Origin: Allokutzneria sp. A3M-2-11 16
GTDB taxonomy: Bacteria > Actinomycetota > Actinomycetes > Mycobacteriales > Pseudonocardiaceae
Length of the DNA: 64,000 bases
Assembly: GCF_024213555.1 (NCBI RefSeq)
Contig: NZ_JANAVO010000001.1
Location: forward strand, 1,922,001-1,986,000
Reading direction: 5' to 3'
The position numbers were made by a program, and so were the translations under genes. Below are positions 37,220 through 45,985 of this stretch, piece after piece (within the stretch, counting starts at the first letter, position 1; every line of letters begins with the position of its first letter). The notes beneath the pieces were generated by a model that ran no database searches, had not been told where the DNA came from, and was given only the letters and a program-made list of their open reading frames with translations.

Positions 37220-38983
37220 GTGGCTACCGAGAACCCAGAACACCAGCGACCGGAAAAGCACCGTCCCCTGGAGCCTGAGGGGGCCACGACACTGCCCGGC
37301 GAGCCGCAGGCGGACTCTTCGCTGGCCGAGCGCCCGGCCCGGCTGGACCCCGTGGTCTTCGGCGTCGCGGGCGTCGTGGCGCTCGCCTTCATCGCCTGGG
37401 GTGTCTTCGGCACCCAGAGCCTGAGCACGGTGTCCGGGGCGGTGCTGTCCTGGATCATCGCCAACGCGGGCTGGGCCTTCGTGCTCGCCGCCTCGGGTTT
37501 CGTGGTCTTCGCGCTGTGGCTGGCGATGAGCCGCTACGGCAAGATCCCGCTCGGCCAGGACGGGGAGGAACCGGAGTTCCGCACCGTGTCCTGGGTGGCG
37601 ATGATGTTCAGCGCGGGCATGGGCATCGGGCTGATGTTCTACGGCGTCAGCGAACCGCTCTCGCACTTCACCAACCCGCCGCCCGGCACCGTCCCGCCGA
37701 TGACGGACGAGGCGCTGGAAACGGCGATGGCCACCACGCTCTTCCACTGGACGCTGCACCCCTGGGCGATCTACGCCGTCGTCGGGCTGGCCATCGCCTA
37801 CGGCAGCTTCCGCCGCGGCAGGCGCCAGCTGATCAGCGCCGTGTTCGAGCCGCTGATCGGCAAGAAGCAGGCCAACGGCCCGATCGGCAAGGCCATCGAC
37901 GTGATGGCGATCTTCGCGACGCTCTTCGGCTCGGCCGCCTCGCTGGGCCTCGGCGCCCTGCAGATCGGGCGCGGGCTGAAGGAGGTCGGCTGGATGGAGT
38001 CGGCGGGCACCACCGTGCTCGTGCTGATCATCGTGGTGCTGACCATCGCCTTCATCGCCTCCGCGGTCTCCGGCGTCGCCAAGGGCATCCAGTGGCTCTC
38101 CAACATCAACATGGTGCTGGCCGGGCTGCTCGCGCTCTTCCTGTTCGTGATCGGCCCGACGGTGCTGATCCTCAACCTGCTGCCCGCCTCGATCGGCCAC
38201 TACTTCGCCGACGCGGCGGAGATGGCCGCCCGCACCGCCGCCAGCGGTGGGGACGCGATGGCCAGCTGGCTCGGCGACTGGACGATCTTCTACTGGGCGT
38301 GGTGGATCTCCTGGACGCCGTTCGTCGGCATGTTCGTCGCGCGGATCAGCCGCGGCCGCACCATCCGCCAGTTCGTCAGCGGCGTGATCCTGGTGCCCAG
38401 CCTGGTCAGCCTGCTCTGGTTCGCGATCCTCGGCGGTACCGCGCTGAACTTCCAGCGCGACGGCGTCGACCTGGCGGGTGCTTCCGGCGCCGAGGCCAAG
38501 CTGTTCGGCGTGCTCCAGCAGTTCCCCGGCTGGACGGGCATCGCCAGCGTCGTGGTGATGGTCCTGGTGGCGATCTTCTTCGTGTCCGGGGCGGACGCGG
38601 CGTCGATCGTGATGGGGACGCTGTCGCAGCGCGGGTCGATCGAGCCGAAGAAGTCCATCGTCGTGTTCTGGGGCGCGCTGACCGGCGCGGTCGCCGCGGT
38701 GATGCTGATGGTCGGCGGGGCGACGGCGCTGGACGGCCTGCAGAAGCTGACCATCATCGCCGCGGTGCCCTTCGCCGCCGTGATGGTCGCCATGTGCATC
38801 TCGCTTGCCAAGGACCTGCGCAGCGATCCGTTGGTGCGCCGGGAGAACAAGGGCCTCGAGGTGGTCGAGGCCGCGGTCATCCAGGGCACCCAGCAGTACG
38901 GCGAGGAGTTCGCGCTGGAGGTCTGCGACGGCAACGGCTCCAACGGCAAGGTCGTCGTGTCCGAGCCCGAGGCGCTGCGGTGA
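37220..38983 (+). CDS. BCCT-family choline/betaine/carnitine transporter
   Basis: Sodium- or proton-coupled solute carrier, 587 residues with twelve membrane segments. GTG 37220 is the only in-frame start after an upstream stop; its ribosome site is weak. Motifs: SAGMGIGLMFYGVSEPL with the Met/Gly pair and the signature WWISWTPFVGMFVARISRGR. The first 35 residues are hydrophilic and the C-terminal tail (SDPLVRRENKGLEVVEAA) is short, consistent with osmotically sensitive members. It heads an operon with a full OpuC-type ABC importer; its TGA overlaps the next GTG. Confidence 0.9.
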   Translation: MATENPEHQRPEKHRPLEPEGATTLPGEPQADSSLAERPARLDPVVFGVAGVVALAFIAWGVFGTQSLSTVSGAVLSWIIANAGWAFVLAASGFVVFALWLAMSRYGKIPLGQDGEEPEFRTVSWVAMMFSAGMGIGLMFYGVSEPLSHFTNPPPGTVPPMTDEALETAMATTLFHWTLHPWAIYAVVGLAIAYGSFRRGRRQLISAVFEPLIGKKQANGPIGKAIDVMAIFATLFGSAASLGLGALQIGRGLKEVGWMESAGTTVLVLIIVVLTIAFIASAVSGVAKGIQWLSNINMVLAGLLALFLFVIGPTVLILNLLPASIGHYFADAAEMAARTAASGGDAMASWLGDWTIFYWAWWISWTPFVGMFVARISRGRTIRQFVSGVILVPSLVSLLWFAILGGTALNFQRDGVDLAGASGAEAKLFGVLQQFPGWTGIASVVVMVLVAIFFVSGADAASIVMGTLSQRGSIEPKKSIVVFWGALTGAVAAVMLMVGGATALDGLQKLTIIAAVPFAAVMVAMCISLAKDLRSDPLVRRENKGLEVVEAAVIQGTQQYGEEFALEVCDGNGSNGKVVVSEPEALR

Positions 38984-39624
38984 GCTTCTGGGAGTTCCTG
39001 GCTTCCCGGTGGGAGCAGGTGCTCGTGGACTCCTACCTGCACGCCAGTGCCGTGCTCCAGTGCACGGTGATCGCGGCGGTGATCGGGATCTTCGTCGGCA
39101 TCGGGGTGTACCGCAGTCCCGGCGGCTCGGCTGTCGCGACGGCGCTGGCCAGCGCGGTGCTGACCATTCCGTCGTTCGCGTTGCTGGGCTTGCTGATCCC
39201 GGTGCTCGGGCTCGGGGTGGCGCCGACGGTGACCGCGCTCGTGCTCTACGCGCTGCTGCCGATCGTGCGCAACACCATCGTCGGTCTGTCCACTGTGGAC
39301 AAATCGGTGACGGATGCCGCGCGGGGCATCGGGATGAGCCGCACCGGCGTGCTGACCCGGATCGAGCTGCGGCTGGCCTGGCCGTCGATCCTCGCGGGCA
39401 TGCGGGTGAGCACGCAGATGCTGATGGGGATCGCGGCGATCGCCGCGTACGCCAAGGGCCCCGGGCTCGGCAACCTCATCTTCTCCGGCCTGCAACGGGT
39501 CGGCGGCGCGAACGCGGTGAACATGGCGGTCGCCGGGACCCTCGGTGTGATCGTGCTGGCCCTGGTGGTCGACGGGCTGTGGGTGCTCGTCGGCCGACTG
39601 ACCACCCCGAGGGGGATTCGGTGA
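38980..39624 (+). CDS. opuCB: glycine betaine/choline ABC transporter permease
   Basis: Membrane permease, 214 residues with five or six segments, of the ProW/OpuCB type. The EAA-like loop reads TDAARGIGMSRTGVLTRIELR. GTG 38980 overlaps the BCCT stop. Together with 39621, 40786 and 41544 it makes a complete OpuC-type uptake system. Start chosen for the overlap and for a normal hydrophobic start (SFWEFLASRWEQVLV). Confidence 0.9.
   Translation: MSFWEFLASRWEQVLVDSYLHASAVLQCTVIAAVIGIFVGIGVYRSPGGSAVATALASAVLTIPSFALLGLLIPVLGLGVAPTVTALVLYALLPIVRNTIVGLSTVDKSVTDAARGIGMSRTGVLTRIELRLAWPSILAGMRVSTQMLMGIAAIAAYAKGPGLGNLIFSGLQRVGGANAVNMAVAGTLGVIVLALVVDGLWVLVGRLTTPRGIR
39289..39299. repeat. representative iterated palindrome TCCACWGTGGA
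   Basis: One of six perfect copies of TCCACTGTGGA/TCCACAGTGGA: 23897, 39289, 43978, 52264, 58611 and 62462. Relaxed versions are TCCTATGTGGA at 49803 and 50028, TCCATTGTGGA at 50711 and TCCACTGTGTA at 53835. Five perfect copies are inside genes, always in the frame Ser-Thr-Val-Asp/Glu. Confidence 0.7.
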
Positions 39625-40751
39625 ACGGCAAGACCGGTGTGGAGATCCACCTCGACAACGTCAGCAAGCGCTACCCCGGCCAGAAGGCCGCGGCGGTGGA
39701 CGAGGTCACCATGACCATCCCGGCGGGGGAGACGGTGGTCTTCGTCGGCCCCTCCGGGTGCGGCAAGACCACCACGATGAAGATGATCAACCGGCTGATC
39801 GAGCCGAGCGCCGGGCGGATCACCATCGGCGGCGAGGACGCGCTGAAGCTGGACCCGGACCAGCTGCGCAGGCGGATCGGCTACGCGATCCAGCAGGCGG
39901 GCCTGTTCCCGCACATGACCGTCGGGCAGAACGTCGGCGTGGTGCCGGGCCTGGTCGGCTGGGACAAGAACAAGATCACCGACCGGGTGGAGGAGATGCT
40001 GGACCTGGTGGGACTGGAACCGAGCGAGTTCCGGGACCGCTACCCGCGCCAGCTCTCCGGCGGTCAGCAGCAGCGGGTCGGCGTGGCCCGCGCGCTCGCG
40101 GCCGACCCGCCGGTGCTGCTGATGGACGAGCCGTTCGGCGCGGTCGACCCGATCACCCGCGGCAACCTCCAGGACCAGCTGCTGCGGCTGCAGTCGGAGC
40201 TGGGCAAGACGATCGTGTTCGTCACCCACGACTTCGACGAGGCGGTGAAGCTCGGCGACCGGATCGCCGTGCTGGGGGACCGTTCGAAGATCCTCCAGTA
40301 CGACACCCCCGACGCGATCCTGGCCAACCCGGCCGATGACACGGTGGCCGGGTTCGTCGGCGCGGGCGCCTCGCTCAAGCAGCTCACGCTGTTGCGGGTG
40401 CGCGATGTCGAGCACGGTGACGTGCCGACGGCGACCGAGGACGACTCGCCGGAGCAGTTGCGGGAGCGCGTCGGCAAGGGCAGCGGGCTCGTGCTCGACG
40501 CGCGCCGCAGGCCGCTGCGGTGGGTCTCCGCCCGCGACCTGGCTCCGGGGAAGTCGTTGCGCACCGCGGGGCGGGTGGTCGAGGACAGCGTGTCCGAAGC
40601 CTCGACCTTGCAGGACGCGCTCGAAGCGATCCTCACCGACGACGAGGGTTTCGCCGTCGTGGTCGGCACTCGCGGCGAGTACATCGGCGTCGTGGACATC
40701 GACACGGTGATGACCACGATCCGGCAGCTCCGCGAAGAGGCACGGGCGTGA
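39621..40751 (+). CDS. opuCA: glycine betaine/choline ABC transporter ATP-binding protein
   Basis: ATPase of 376 residues. Walker A GPSGCGKTTT, Q-loop QQAGLFPHMT, signature LSGGQQQRVGVARAL, Walker B VLLMDEPFGAVD, H-loop VTHDF. The C-terminal 100 residues contain CBS-like domains (VLDARRRPLRWVSARDLAPG, VVVGTRGEYIGVVDIDTV), the ionic-strength-sensing module of OpuA/ProV-type ATPases. GTG 39621 overlaps the opuCB stop. Confidence 0.94.
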   Translation: MNGKTGVEIHLDNVSKRYPGQKAAAVDEVTMTIPAGETVVFVGPSGCGKTTTMKMINRLIEPSAGRITIGGEDALKLDPDQLRRRIGYAIQQAGLFPHMTVGQNVGVVPGLVGWDKNKITDRVEEMLDLVGLEPSEFRDRYPRQLSGGQQQRVGVARALAADPPVLLMDEPFGAVDPITRGNLQDQLLRLQSELGKTIVFVTHDFDEAVKLGDRIAVLGDRSKILQYDTPDAILANPADDTVAGFVGAGASLKQLTLLRVRDVEHGDVPTATEDDSPEQLRERVGKGSGLVLDARRRPLRWVSARDLAPGKSLRTAGRVVEDSVSEASTLQDALEAILTDDEGFAVVVGTRGEYIGVVDIDTVMTTIRQLREEARA

Positions 40752-40785
40752 CCGGCGACGCGATCTTCCACGCGGAGGCGACATC

Positions 40786-41547
40786 ATGACGACACCGACC
40801 GCGGAGCGCGGGTCGCGCCGGGCCGAGCGGATCAGGCTCTACGCCCAGCCGTTGATCGTGTTCGGCATCGTCGCGATCGTGCTCGCGTGGGCGTTCGGCA
40901 GCGACCTCGACGCGATCGAGCAGCGCAGCATCAACGCCTCCACGATCCTCACGCTCACCTGGCAGCACGTGGAGATCACCGCCGTGGTGACCGCGCTCGT
41001 GCTGGTGGTGGCGGTGCCGCTCGGGGTCGTGCTGACCCGGCGGTGGGCGAAGCCGCTCGCGCCCCTGGTGCTCGGCCTGGCCAACATCGGGCAGGCGGCT
41101 CCGGCGGTCGGTCTGCTGGTGCTGTTCTTCCTGGCCACCGGCTGGACGGGGTTCTGGGTGGTGGTGCTGCCGACCGCGCTCTACGCGCTGTTGCCCGTGC
41201 TGCGCAACACGATGGTCGGCCTGCAGCAGGTCGACCCCGCGCTCGTCGAGGCGGGCAGGGGGATCGGCATGTCGGGCTTCTCCGTGTTGCGGCGCATCGA
41301 GTTCCCGCTCGCCGTGCCGTTCGTGCTGGCCGGTCTGCGCACCGCGCTCGTGCTCGCGGTGGGCGTGGCGACGCTGGCGATGCTCGTCGACGGCGGCGGG
41401 CTCGGCGTGATGATCGACACCGGCTACAAGCTGCGCCGCACGTCGGTCCTGGTCGTCGGCGCGGTGCTCGCGGTCGCGTTGGCGCTGCTGGTCGACTGGC
41501 TCGGCGCGTTGGCCGAACAACTGCTCGGACCGAAGGGGCTGCGATGA
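40786..41547 (+). CDS. opuCD: glycine betaine/choline ABC transporter permease (second)
   Basis: Second permease of the importer, 253 residues with six membrane segments. ATG 40786 is behind GGAGG (40771). The permease loop is EAGRGIGMSGFSVLRRIEFPLAVP. The first 20 residues are basic and cytoplasmic. Stop overlaps the substrate-binding gene by ATGA. Confidence 0.9.
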   Translation: MTTPTAERGSRRAERIRLYAQPLIVFGIVAIVLAWAFGSDLDAIEQRSINASTILTLTWQHVEITAVVTALVLVVAVPLGVVLTRRWAKPLAPLVLGLANIGQAAPAVGLLVLFFLATGWTGFWVVVLPTALYALLPVLRNTMVGLQQVDPALVEAGRGIGMSGFSVLRRIEFPLAVPFVLAGLRTALVLAVGVATLAMLVDGGGLGVMIDTGYKLRRTSVLVVGAVLAVALALLVDWLGALAEQLLGPKGLR

Positions 41548-42545
41548 AGAAGGCTTCCCTGAACAAGATCGCTGCCGTGATGACGACTGCCGCTCTCCTG
41601 GCCGGTTGTGGTCTGTCGGCGGGATCTTCGGTGCCGTTGGACGTGAAGCCCGGCAGCATCCGGCCCGTCCCGCAGTTGCGGAACGTGGAGATCACGGTGG
41701 GCTCCAAGGACTTCAGCGAGCAGATCGTGCTGGGCTACCTCGCCGAGTTCGCGTTGACCGCCGCGGGGGCCAAGGTTCGCGACCTGACCAACATCTCCGG
41801 CTCCAACTCGCAGCGGGACGCGTTGACCAGCGGGCAGATCGACCTGGTCTGGGAGTACACCGGCACCTCGTGGATCAGCTACCTGGGCAACACCGACCCG
41901 ATCCCGGACGCGGCTGAGCAGTTCGAGGCCGTGCGCAAGGCCGACCTGGCCAAGAACAAGGTCATCTGGGTGAACATGGCGCCGCTGGACAACACCTACG
42001 CGTTCGCGATGACCAAGAAGACCGCGCAACGCCTCGGCATCAGGACGATGTCCGACATCGGCAGGCTGGCCAGGGAGAACCCGGCAGAGGCCACGTTCTG
42101 CGTTGAGACCGAGTACGCCAACCGCAACGACGGCTTCCCCGGCGTGCAGAAGACCTACGGCTTCACCGCGCCGAAGGGGAACGTCCGGACGCTGGCCACC
42201 GGGGCGATCTACCCGGCGATGACCGACAGCAAGATCTGCAACTTCGGCGAGGTGTTCACCACCGACGGGCGCATCCTGGCGCAGGACCTGGTGCTTGCCG
42301 AGGACGACAAGAAGTTCTTCCCGCGCTACAACGCCGCGCTGAACCTCCGCAAGGAGCTGTACGAGCGGCACCCCGAGATCGCCGACGTGCTCAAGCCGAT
42401 CGCGGACCGGCTCACCAACGAGGTGATGATCAAGCTCAACGCCCAGGTGGACGTCAACGGCAAGGACCCGGCGGACGTGGCGCGGAACTGGCTGGTCGAG
42501 CAGGGGTTCGTGACCCTGACCGGCCCCGTGGTGACGCGCGGCTAG
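41544..42545 (+). CDS. opuCC: glycine betaine/choline ABC transporter substrate-binding lipoprotein
   Basis: Lipoprotein of 333 residues. Signal peptide with lipobox LLAGCG (Cys25). OpuAC-type fold: TVGSKDFSEQIVLGYLAEF, GSNSQRDALTSGQIDLVWEYTGTSW and NMAPLDNTYAFAMTKKTA; aromatic residues of the ligand box (Trp, Tyr) are conserved. Binds choline, betaine or a related osmolyte. Converges, with a four-base stop overlap, with the DUF6474 gene. Confidence 0.92.
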   Translation: MKKASLNKIAAVMTTAALLAGCGLSAGSSVPLDVKPGSIRPVPQLRNVEITVGSKDFSEQIVLGYLAEFALTAAGAKVRDLTNISGSNSQRDALTSGQIDLVWEYTGTSWISYLGNTDPIPDAAEQFEAVRKADLAKNKVIWVNMAPLDNTYAFAMTKKTAQRLGIRTMSDIGRLARENPAEATFCVETEYANRNDGFPGVQKTYGFTAPKGNVRTLATGAIYPAMTDSKICNFGEVFTTDGRILAQDLVLAEDDKKFFPRYNAALNLRKELYERHPEIADVLKPIADRLTNEVMIKLNAQVDVNGKDPADVARNWLVEQGFVTLTGPVVTRG

Positions 42546-42985
42546 CCGACGTCGAAGCGGCGGAGCAGCTCCGCCTCCATCTGGTCCAGCGCCGCGGCCA
42601 CGCTGCGGTGGGCCGCCTTGCGCCGGGTCGACGGCATGCGCTCGGCGGCCCGCACCGCGGCGGCGAGCTGGACCAGCCGCTGCTCGCTGTCGGCGGCGAA
42701 CTGGTCCGCCTCGGGGGTGGACCGGCCGCTGGTGCGGAGATCGCCGATGGCGTTGCCGACGCCGACGAGCCGGGCGTGCAGGGCGCCGCCCCTGCCGGAG
42801 AACTGCGCGAGGCTGTCCACCGGGACGCCGAGCCTGCGCGCCCGCATCTGGTCGTAGCGGTCGCGGGCCACCGAGGCGGCCTTCAGCGCGATCGGCGCGA
42901 GCACCGGGATCAGCACCTTGCCTACGCCGATCAGGTTCTTCGTGTTGCTGGCCGTGAGCTTGGGAACTCGCCGCTTGCGCGCCAT
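42542..42985 (-). CDS. DUF6474 family protein
   Basis: Basic actinobacterial protein of 147 residues (ATG 42985; ribosome site GGAGG 15 bases upstream). Start ARKRRVPKLTASNTKNLIGVGKVLIPVLAPIALKAA is the family signature, with a short hydrophobic stretch. The C-terminal half is a helical bundle (LVQLAAAVRAAERMPSTRRKAAHRSVAAALDQMEAELLRRF). Function unknown; it commonly neighbours RecB-like nucleases of the TM0106 family, as here. Confidence 0.8.
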   Translation of the reverse strand: MARKRRVPKLTASNTKNLIGVGKVLIPVLAPIALKAASVARDRYDQMRARRLGVPVDSLAQFSGRGGALHARLVGVGNAIGDLRTSGRSTPEADQFAADSEQRLVQLAAAVRAAERMPSTRRKAAHRSVAAALDQMEAELLRRFDVG

Positions 42986-43125
42986 CCTGCCGTCACCTCC
43001 GCGGGTCTGGGAGCAACACTATGGCGCAGCGCCGCGCGGGGCAGTGCGGCGCGCTGGTCAAGGTTTGGCGATCGATCGCGGAGTACCTGCCACTGATCTT
43101 TGGCAGGGCACTTACGCTGGACCTT

Positions 43126-44769
43126 GTGAGTTCTCAGGTGTTGCTGGACGCGGGGGTGGTGAACCGCTGCCGGCGTCGCGTGCACCTGGAACACGACCCG
43201 AACATGGCGGACGTGCCGAAGGCGCCACCGGACCCGGCGGGCGCACAACGGATGGCCGACGCCCAGGCGCACCGCAGGACCGTCGCGGACCGGCTGGCCC
43301 GCGGCCTCGGCGCGCAGTGGGCCGAGGTTCCGACGACGGAGTCCGCCGCCAATCGGGAGCGCGTCACGCTGGCGCTGCTCACCGCCGGGGTGCCGTACGT
43401 GTGGGGTGGGCTGCTGCCCGCCGATCCGCTGGGCGGCCGTCGCGGCGGCGTCGAGCTGCTGGTGCGCAGTCCCTACGGCGGGTACGTGCCGCTGATCGTG
43501 GTGCGGCACAAGGTCTCCGACCCCGGTTCGGGCGCGCGGACCTCTCCGCTGAGCCTGCCGTACCCGGGTGGTGCGCGCTCCGATCCGCTGCGCAAGGTCC
43601 GCCCGCAGCCGCGTGATCAGCTGAGGTTGGCGCACGCCACGCGGTTGTTGCAGGCCAGCGGGTTCGCCGCGGCCGGAAGGGCGACCGGCGGCGTGATCGG
43701 CATGGACGCCGACGTGGTGCTCTGGCACGACCTCGAAGCGCCGACCTGGCCCAACGGCCGCACCGCGCTGTCGGAGTACGACGCGCGCTTCGCCGACCGG
43801 CTCGCCGTGGCCAGGGCCGCGCGGGCGGAGGTGGACCCGCTGGCCCGGCCCTCGCGGATCGTGGAGTGCCGGACCTGCCCGTGGTGGCCGACCTGCGAGT
43901 CGGAGCTGCGCGACAGCCGCGACGTGAGCCTGGTGGTGCGCGGCGAGGACGCGACGGCGCTGCGCGCGGTCGGAGTGTCCACTGTGGACAAACTGGCCGA
44001 GCTCGACCCGCGCGCGGCGGAGCCGCCGGTGCCGTTGGTCGGCATGCCGTTCGAGGACTCCGTGCTGCTCGCCCGCGCGTGGCTGCGGGGGATGAACCTG
44101 GTGCGGCGCGTCGAGCGGATCGAGGTGCCGCGCGCCGACATCGAGGTCGACGTGGACATGGAGAGCTTCGGTGACGCGGGCGCGTACCTGTGGGGCTGCT
44201 GGCTCTCGGGCGCCGACGTCGACGAGGAGCAGGGCTACCGCGCCTTCGCGACCTGGGAGCCGTTGCCCACCGAGGACGAGGGCCGTTCGTTCGGCGAGTT
44301 CTGGACGTGGCTGACCGGCGTCCGGGTGCGGGCGCGGGCGCGCGGGCTGAGCTTCCGCGCGTACTGCTACAACGAGCTGGCGGAGAACCGGTGGATGCTC
44401 TCCAGCGCGGAGCGCTTCGCCGGGCAGTCGGGCGTGCCGACGGTCGCCGAGGTCAAGGCGTTCATCCACTCCGGCCAGTGGGTCGACCTGTTCGGCATCG
44501 TGCGGGACCAGTTCCTGTGCGCCAACGGCAAGGGCCTCAAGACGATCGCGCCCGCAGCGGGCTTCCACTGGCGGGACCCCGAGGCGGGCGGCGAGAACTC
44601 GATGCGCTGGTACCGGGACGCGGTCGGGATGGACGGCGAGACGCCCCAGCCCGACCAACGCCGCCGCCTCCTCGAATACAACGAGGACGACGTCATGGCC
44701 ACGTGGACGCTGCGCCGCTGGATGAGCTCCGAGGGCGCCCACGAACTCCCGTTCTCCGGCGATCTCTAG
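43126..44769 (+). CDS. TM0106-family RecB-like nuclease
   Basis: A 547-residue protein of the TM0106/RecB-like family. The chosen GTG 43126 has TACGCT (43113-43118) seven bases upstream, indicating leaderless transcription. The N-terminal PD-(D/E)XK-like domain includes RRRVHLEHDPNM and GVELLVRSPYGGYVPLIVVRHK. A zinc or Fe-S type Cys set ECRTCPWWPTCE follows around residue 245. The C-terminal RNase H-like domain (EVDVDMESFGDAG, CYNELAENRWM, YNEDDVMATWTLRRWM) resembles the 3'-5' exonuclease DnaQ-like RNase H fold. Function inferred: DNA or RNA processing; no known partner. Confidence 0.85.
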   Translation: MSSQVLLDAGVVNRCRRRVHLEHDPNMADVPKAPPDPAGAQRMADAQAHRRTVADRLARGLGAQWAEVPTTESAANRERVTLALLTAGVPYVWGGLLPADPLGGRRGGVELLVRSPYGGYVPLIVVRHKVSDPGSGARTSPLSLPYPGGARSDPLRKVRPQPRDQLRLAHATRLLQASGFAAAGRATGGVIGMDADVVLWHDLEAPTWPNGRTALSEYDARFADRLAVARAARAEVDPLARPSRIVECRTCPWWPTCESELRDSRDVSLVVRGEDATALRAVGVSTVDKLAELDPRAAEPPVPLVGMPFEDSVLLARAWLRGMNLVRRVERIEVPRADIEVDVDMESFGDAGAYLWGCWLSGADVDEEQGYRAFATWEPLPTEDEGRSFGEFWTWLTGVRVRARARGLSFRAYCYNELAENRWMLSSAERFAGQSGVPTVAEVKAFIHSGQWVDLFGIVRDQFLCANGKGLKTIAPAAGFHWRDPEAGGENSMRWYRDAVGMDGETPQPDQRRRLLEYNEDDVMATWTLRRWMSSEGAHELPFSGDL

Positions 44770-44784
44770 CCCCAGCGCGGTTGT

Positions 44785-44902
44785 GGCGTCTTCAAGTACC
44801 ACCGACCCCCGCCCCAGCAGTCTTTAACCGCCCCCAACCCTCCGCGGGGTTGGGGGCGGTTAAAGGTGATCGTTTGCGGGGTGCGCTGTACTTGAAGACG
44901 CC
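44785..44902. repeat. nested inverted-repeat element between convergent genes
   Basis: Outer arms GGCGTCTTCAAGTAC (44785-44799) and its exact complement GTACTTGAAGACGCC (44888-44902) enclose an 18-base perfect inner stem TTTAACCGCCCCCAACCC (44823-44840) / GGGTTGGGGGCGGTTAAA (44847-44864) with a six-base loop. It sits between the stops of the nuclease gene (44769) and the SDR gene (44925). The inner stem could be a bidirectional terminator; the outer repeat is extra. Confidence 0.75.
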
Positions 44903-44924
44903 CGTACCCGGCTGGGAGTCGGGG

Positions 44925-45683
44925 TTAGCGCGGGGCCATGCGGAGGGCGCCGTCCATTCGGATGACCTCGCCGTTGAGGTAGTCGTGCTCGACGATCATG
45001 GTGGCCAGCTGGGCGTACTCCTGCGGCTCCGCGAGGCGCTTGGGGAAGGGGACGCCCGCGGCGAGGCCCTCGCGGAACTTCTCGTCGACACCGGCCAGCA
45101 TGGGGGTGTTGACCAGGCCGGGGGCGATCGTCATGACCCGGATGCCCTTGTTCGACAGGTCGCGCGCGGCGGGCACGGTCATGCCGACGACGCCGCCCTT
45201 GGACGCGGAGTACGCGATCTGGCCGATCTGGCCCTCGAAGGCCGCGACCGAGGCGGTGTTGATGATCACTCCGCGGTGGCCGCCGTCCAGCTCCTCGGTG
45301 GTGGCGATCGCGGCGGCGGTCAGGCGCATCACGTTGAACGTGCCGACCAGGTTGATCTCCACGACCTTGCGGAACAGGTCGTAGTCGTGGGCCTCGCCCG
45401 CCTTGTTGAGGATGCGACCGGCCCAGCCCACGCCCGCGCAGTTGACCACGACGCGCAGCGGGCCCGCGGCGGTGGCCTGCTCGATGGCGGCCTGGACCTG
45501 CTCGGGGTTGGTGACGTCGGCCTCGACGTAGGTCACGCGGTCCACGGCGTCCGCGGTCTTGATGGAGTTCTCCAGGTCAAGCGCGAACACGCGCGCTCCC
45601 TTGGCGGCGAGGGCGCGGCTCGTGGCCGCACCGAGGCCGGAAGCACCACCGGTGACGATCGCAGCGGTGTCGGTGATCTGCAT
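44925..45683 (-). CDS. short-chain dehydrogenase (3-hydroxyacyl-CoA dehydrogenase type 2-like)
   Basis: NAD-dependent SDR, 252 residues. Rossmann motif [17 protein letters not shown] (NNAG-type), Ser145 in [10 protein letters not shown], Tyr158 and Lys162 in YSASKGG. The sequence and the closing [14 protein letters not shown] match the HSD17B10/ACAT-type clade that oxidises 2-methyl-3-hydroxybutyryl-CoA in isoleucine and branched fatty-acid breakdown. It is near no acyl-CoA genes, so the substrate is tentative. Confidence 0.9.
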   Translation of the reverse strand: MQITDTAAIVTGGASGLGAATSRALAAKGARVFALDLENSIKTADAVDRVTYVEADVTNPEQVQAAIEQATAAGPLRVVVNCAGVGWAGRILNKAGEAHDYDLFRKVVEINLVGTFNVMRLTAAAIATTEELDGGHRGVIINTASVAAFEGQIGQIAYSASKGGVVGMTVPAARDLSNKGIRVMTIAPGLVNTPMLAGVDEKFREGLAAGVPFPKRLAEPQEYAQLATMIVEHDYLNGEVIRMDGALRMAPR

Positions 45684-45775
45684 GCCTGTCCTCTCAGCGT
45701 TGAGAAGGCGGCCCGAGCTGCCGCCCGCGCTGTGAGGCTACGGGGTCCAAGCGAGCGCTTGGGAGGTGAGATGGC

Positions 45776-45877
45776 TTACCGTCTGCGGGCTTCCACGGTG
45801 TGCAGCACGGCGACCAGGGGCACGGCCGCCAGCAGCGCGAGCCCGCCGAGGAGGGCGAGGATTCCGAGAAGCTCCAT
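45776..45877 (-). CDS. putative microprotein, single membrane helix
   Basis: A 33-residue frame from ATG 45877: MELLGILALLGGLALLAAVP continues as LVAVLHTVEARRR. One hydrophobic helix and a basic end look membrane-inserted. No strong ribosome site precedes it, so this is a candidate rather than a confident gene. Confidence 0.4.
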   Translation of the reverse strand: MELLGILALLGGLALLAAVPLVAVLHTVEARRR

Positions 45878-45985
45878 GGAAGAAGCCTGGCGGCCGCACC
45901 CTCCGTGAGCATCGGCCATGTGGCCAGTCGTGATCAGCGATCGGGCGACCCGCGCCGCTACCGTCGGTGAGCCCGGCTCGTGACC

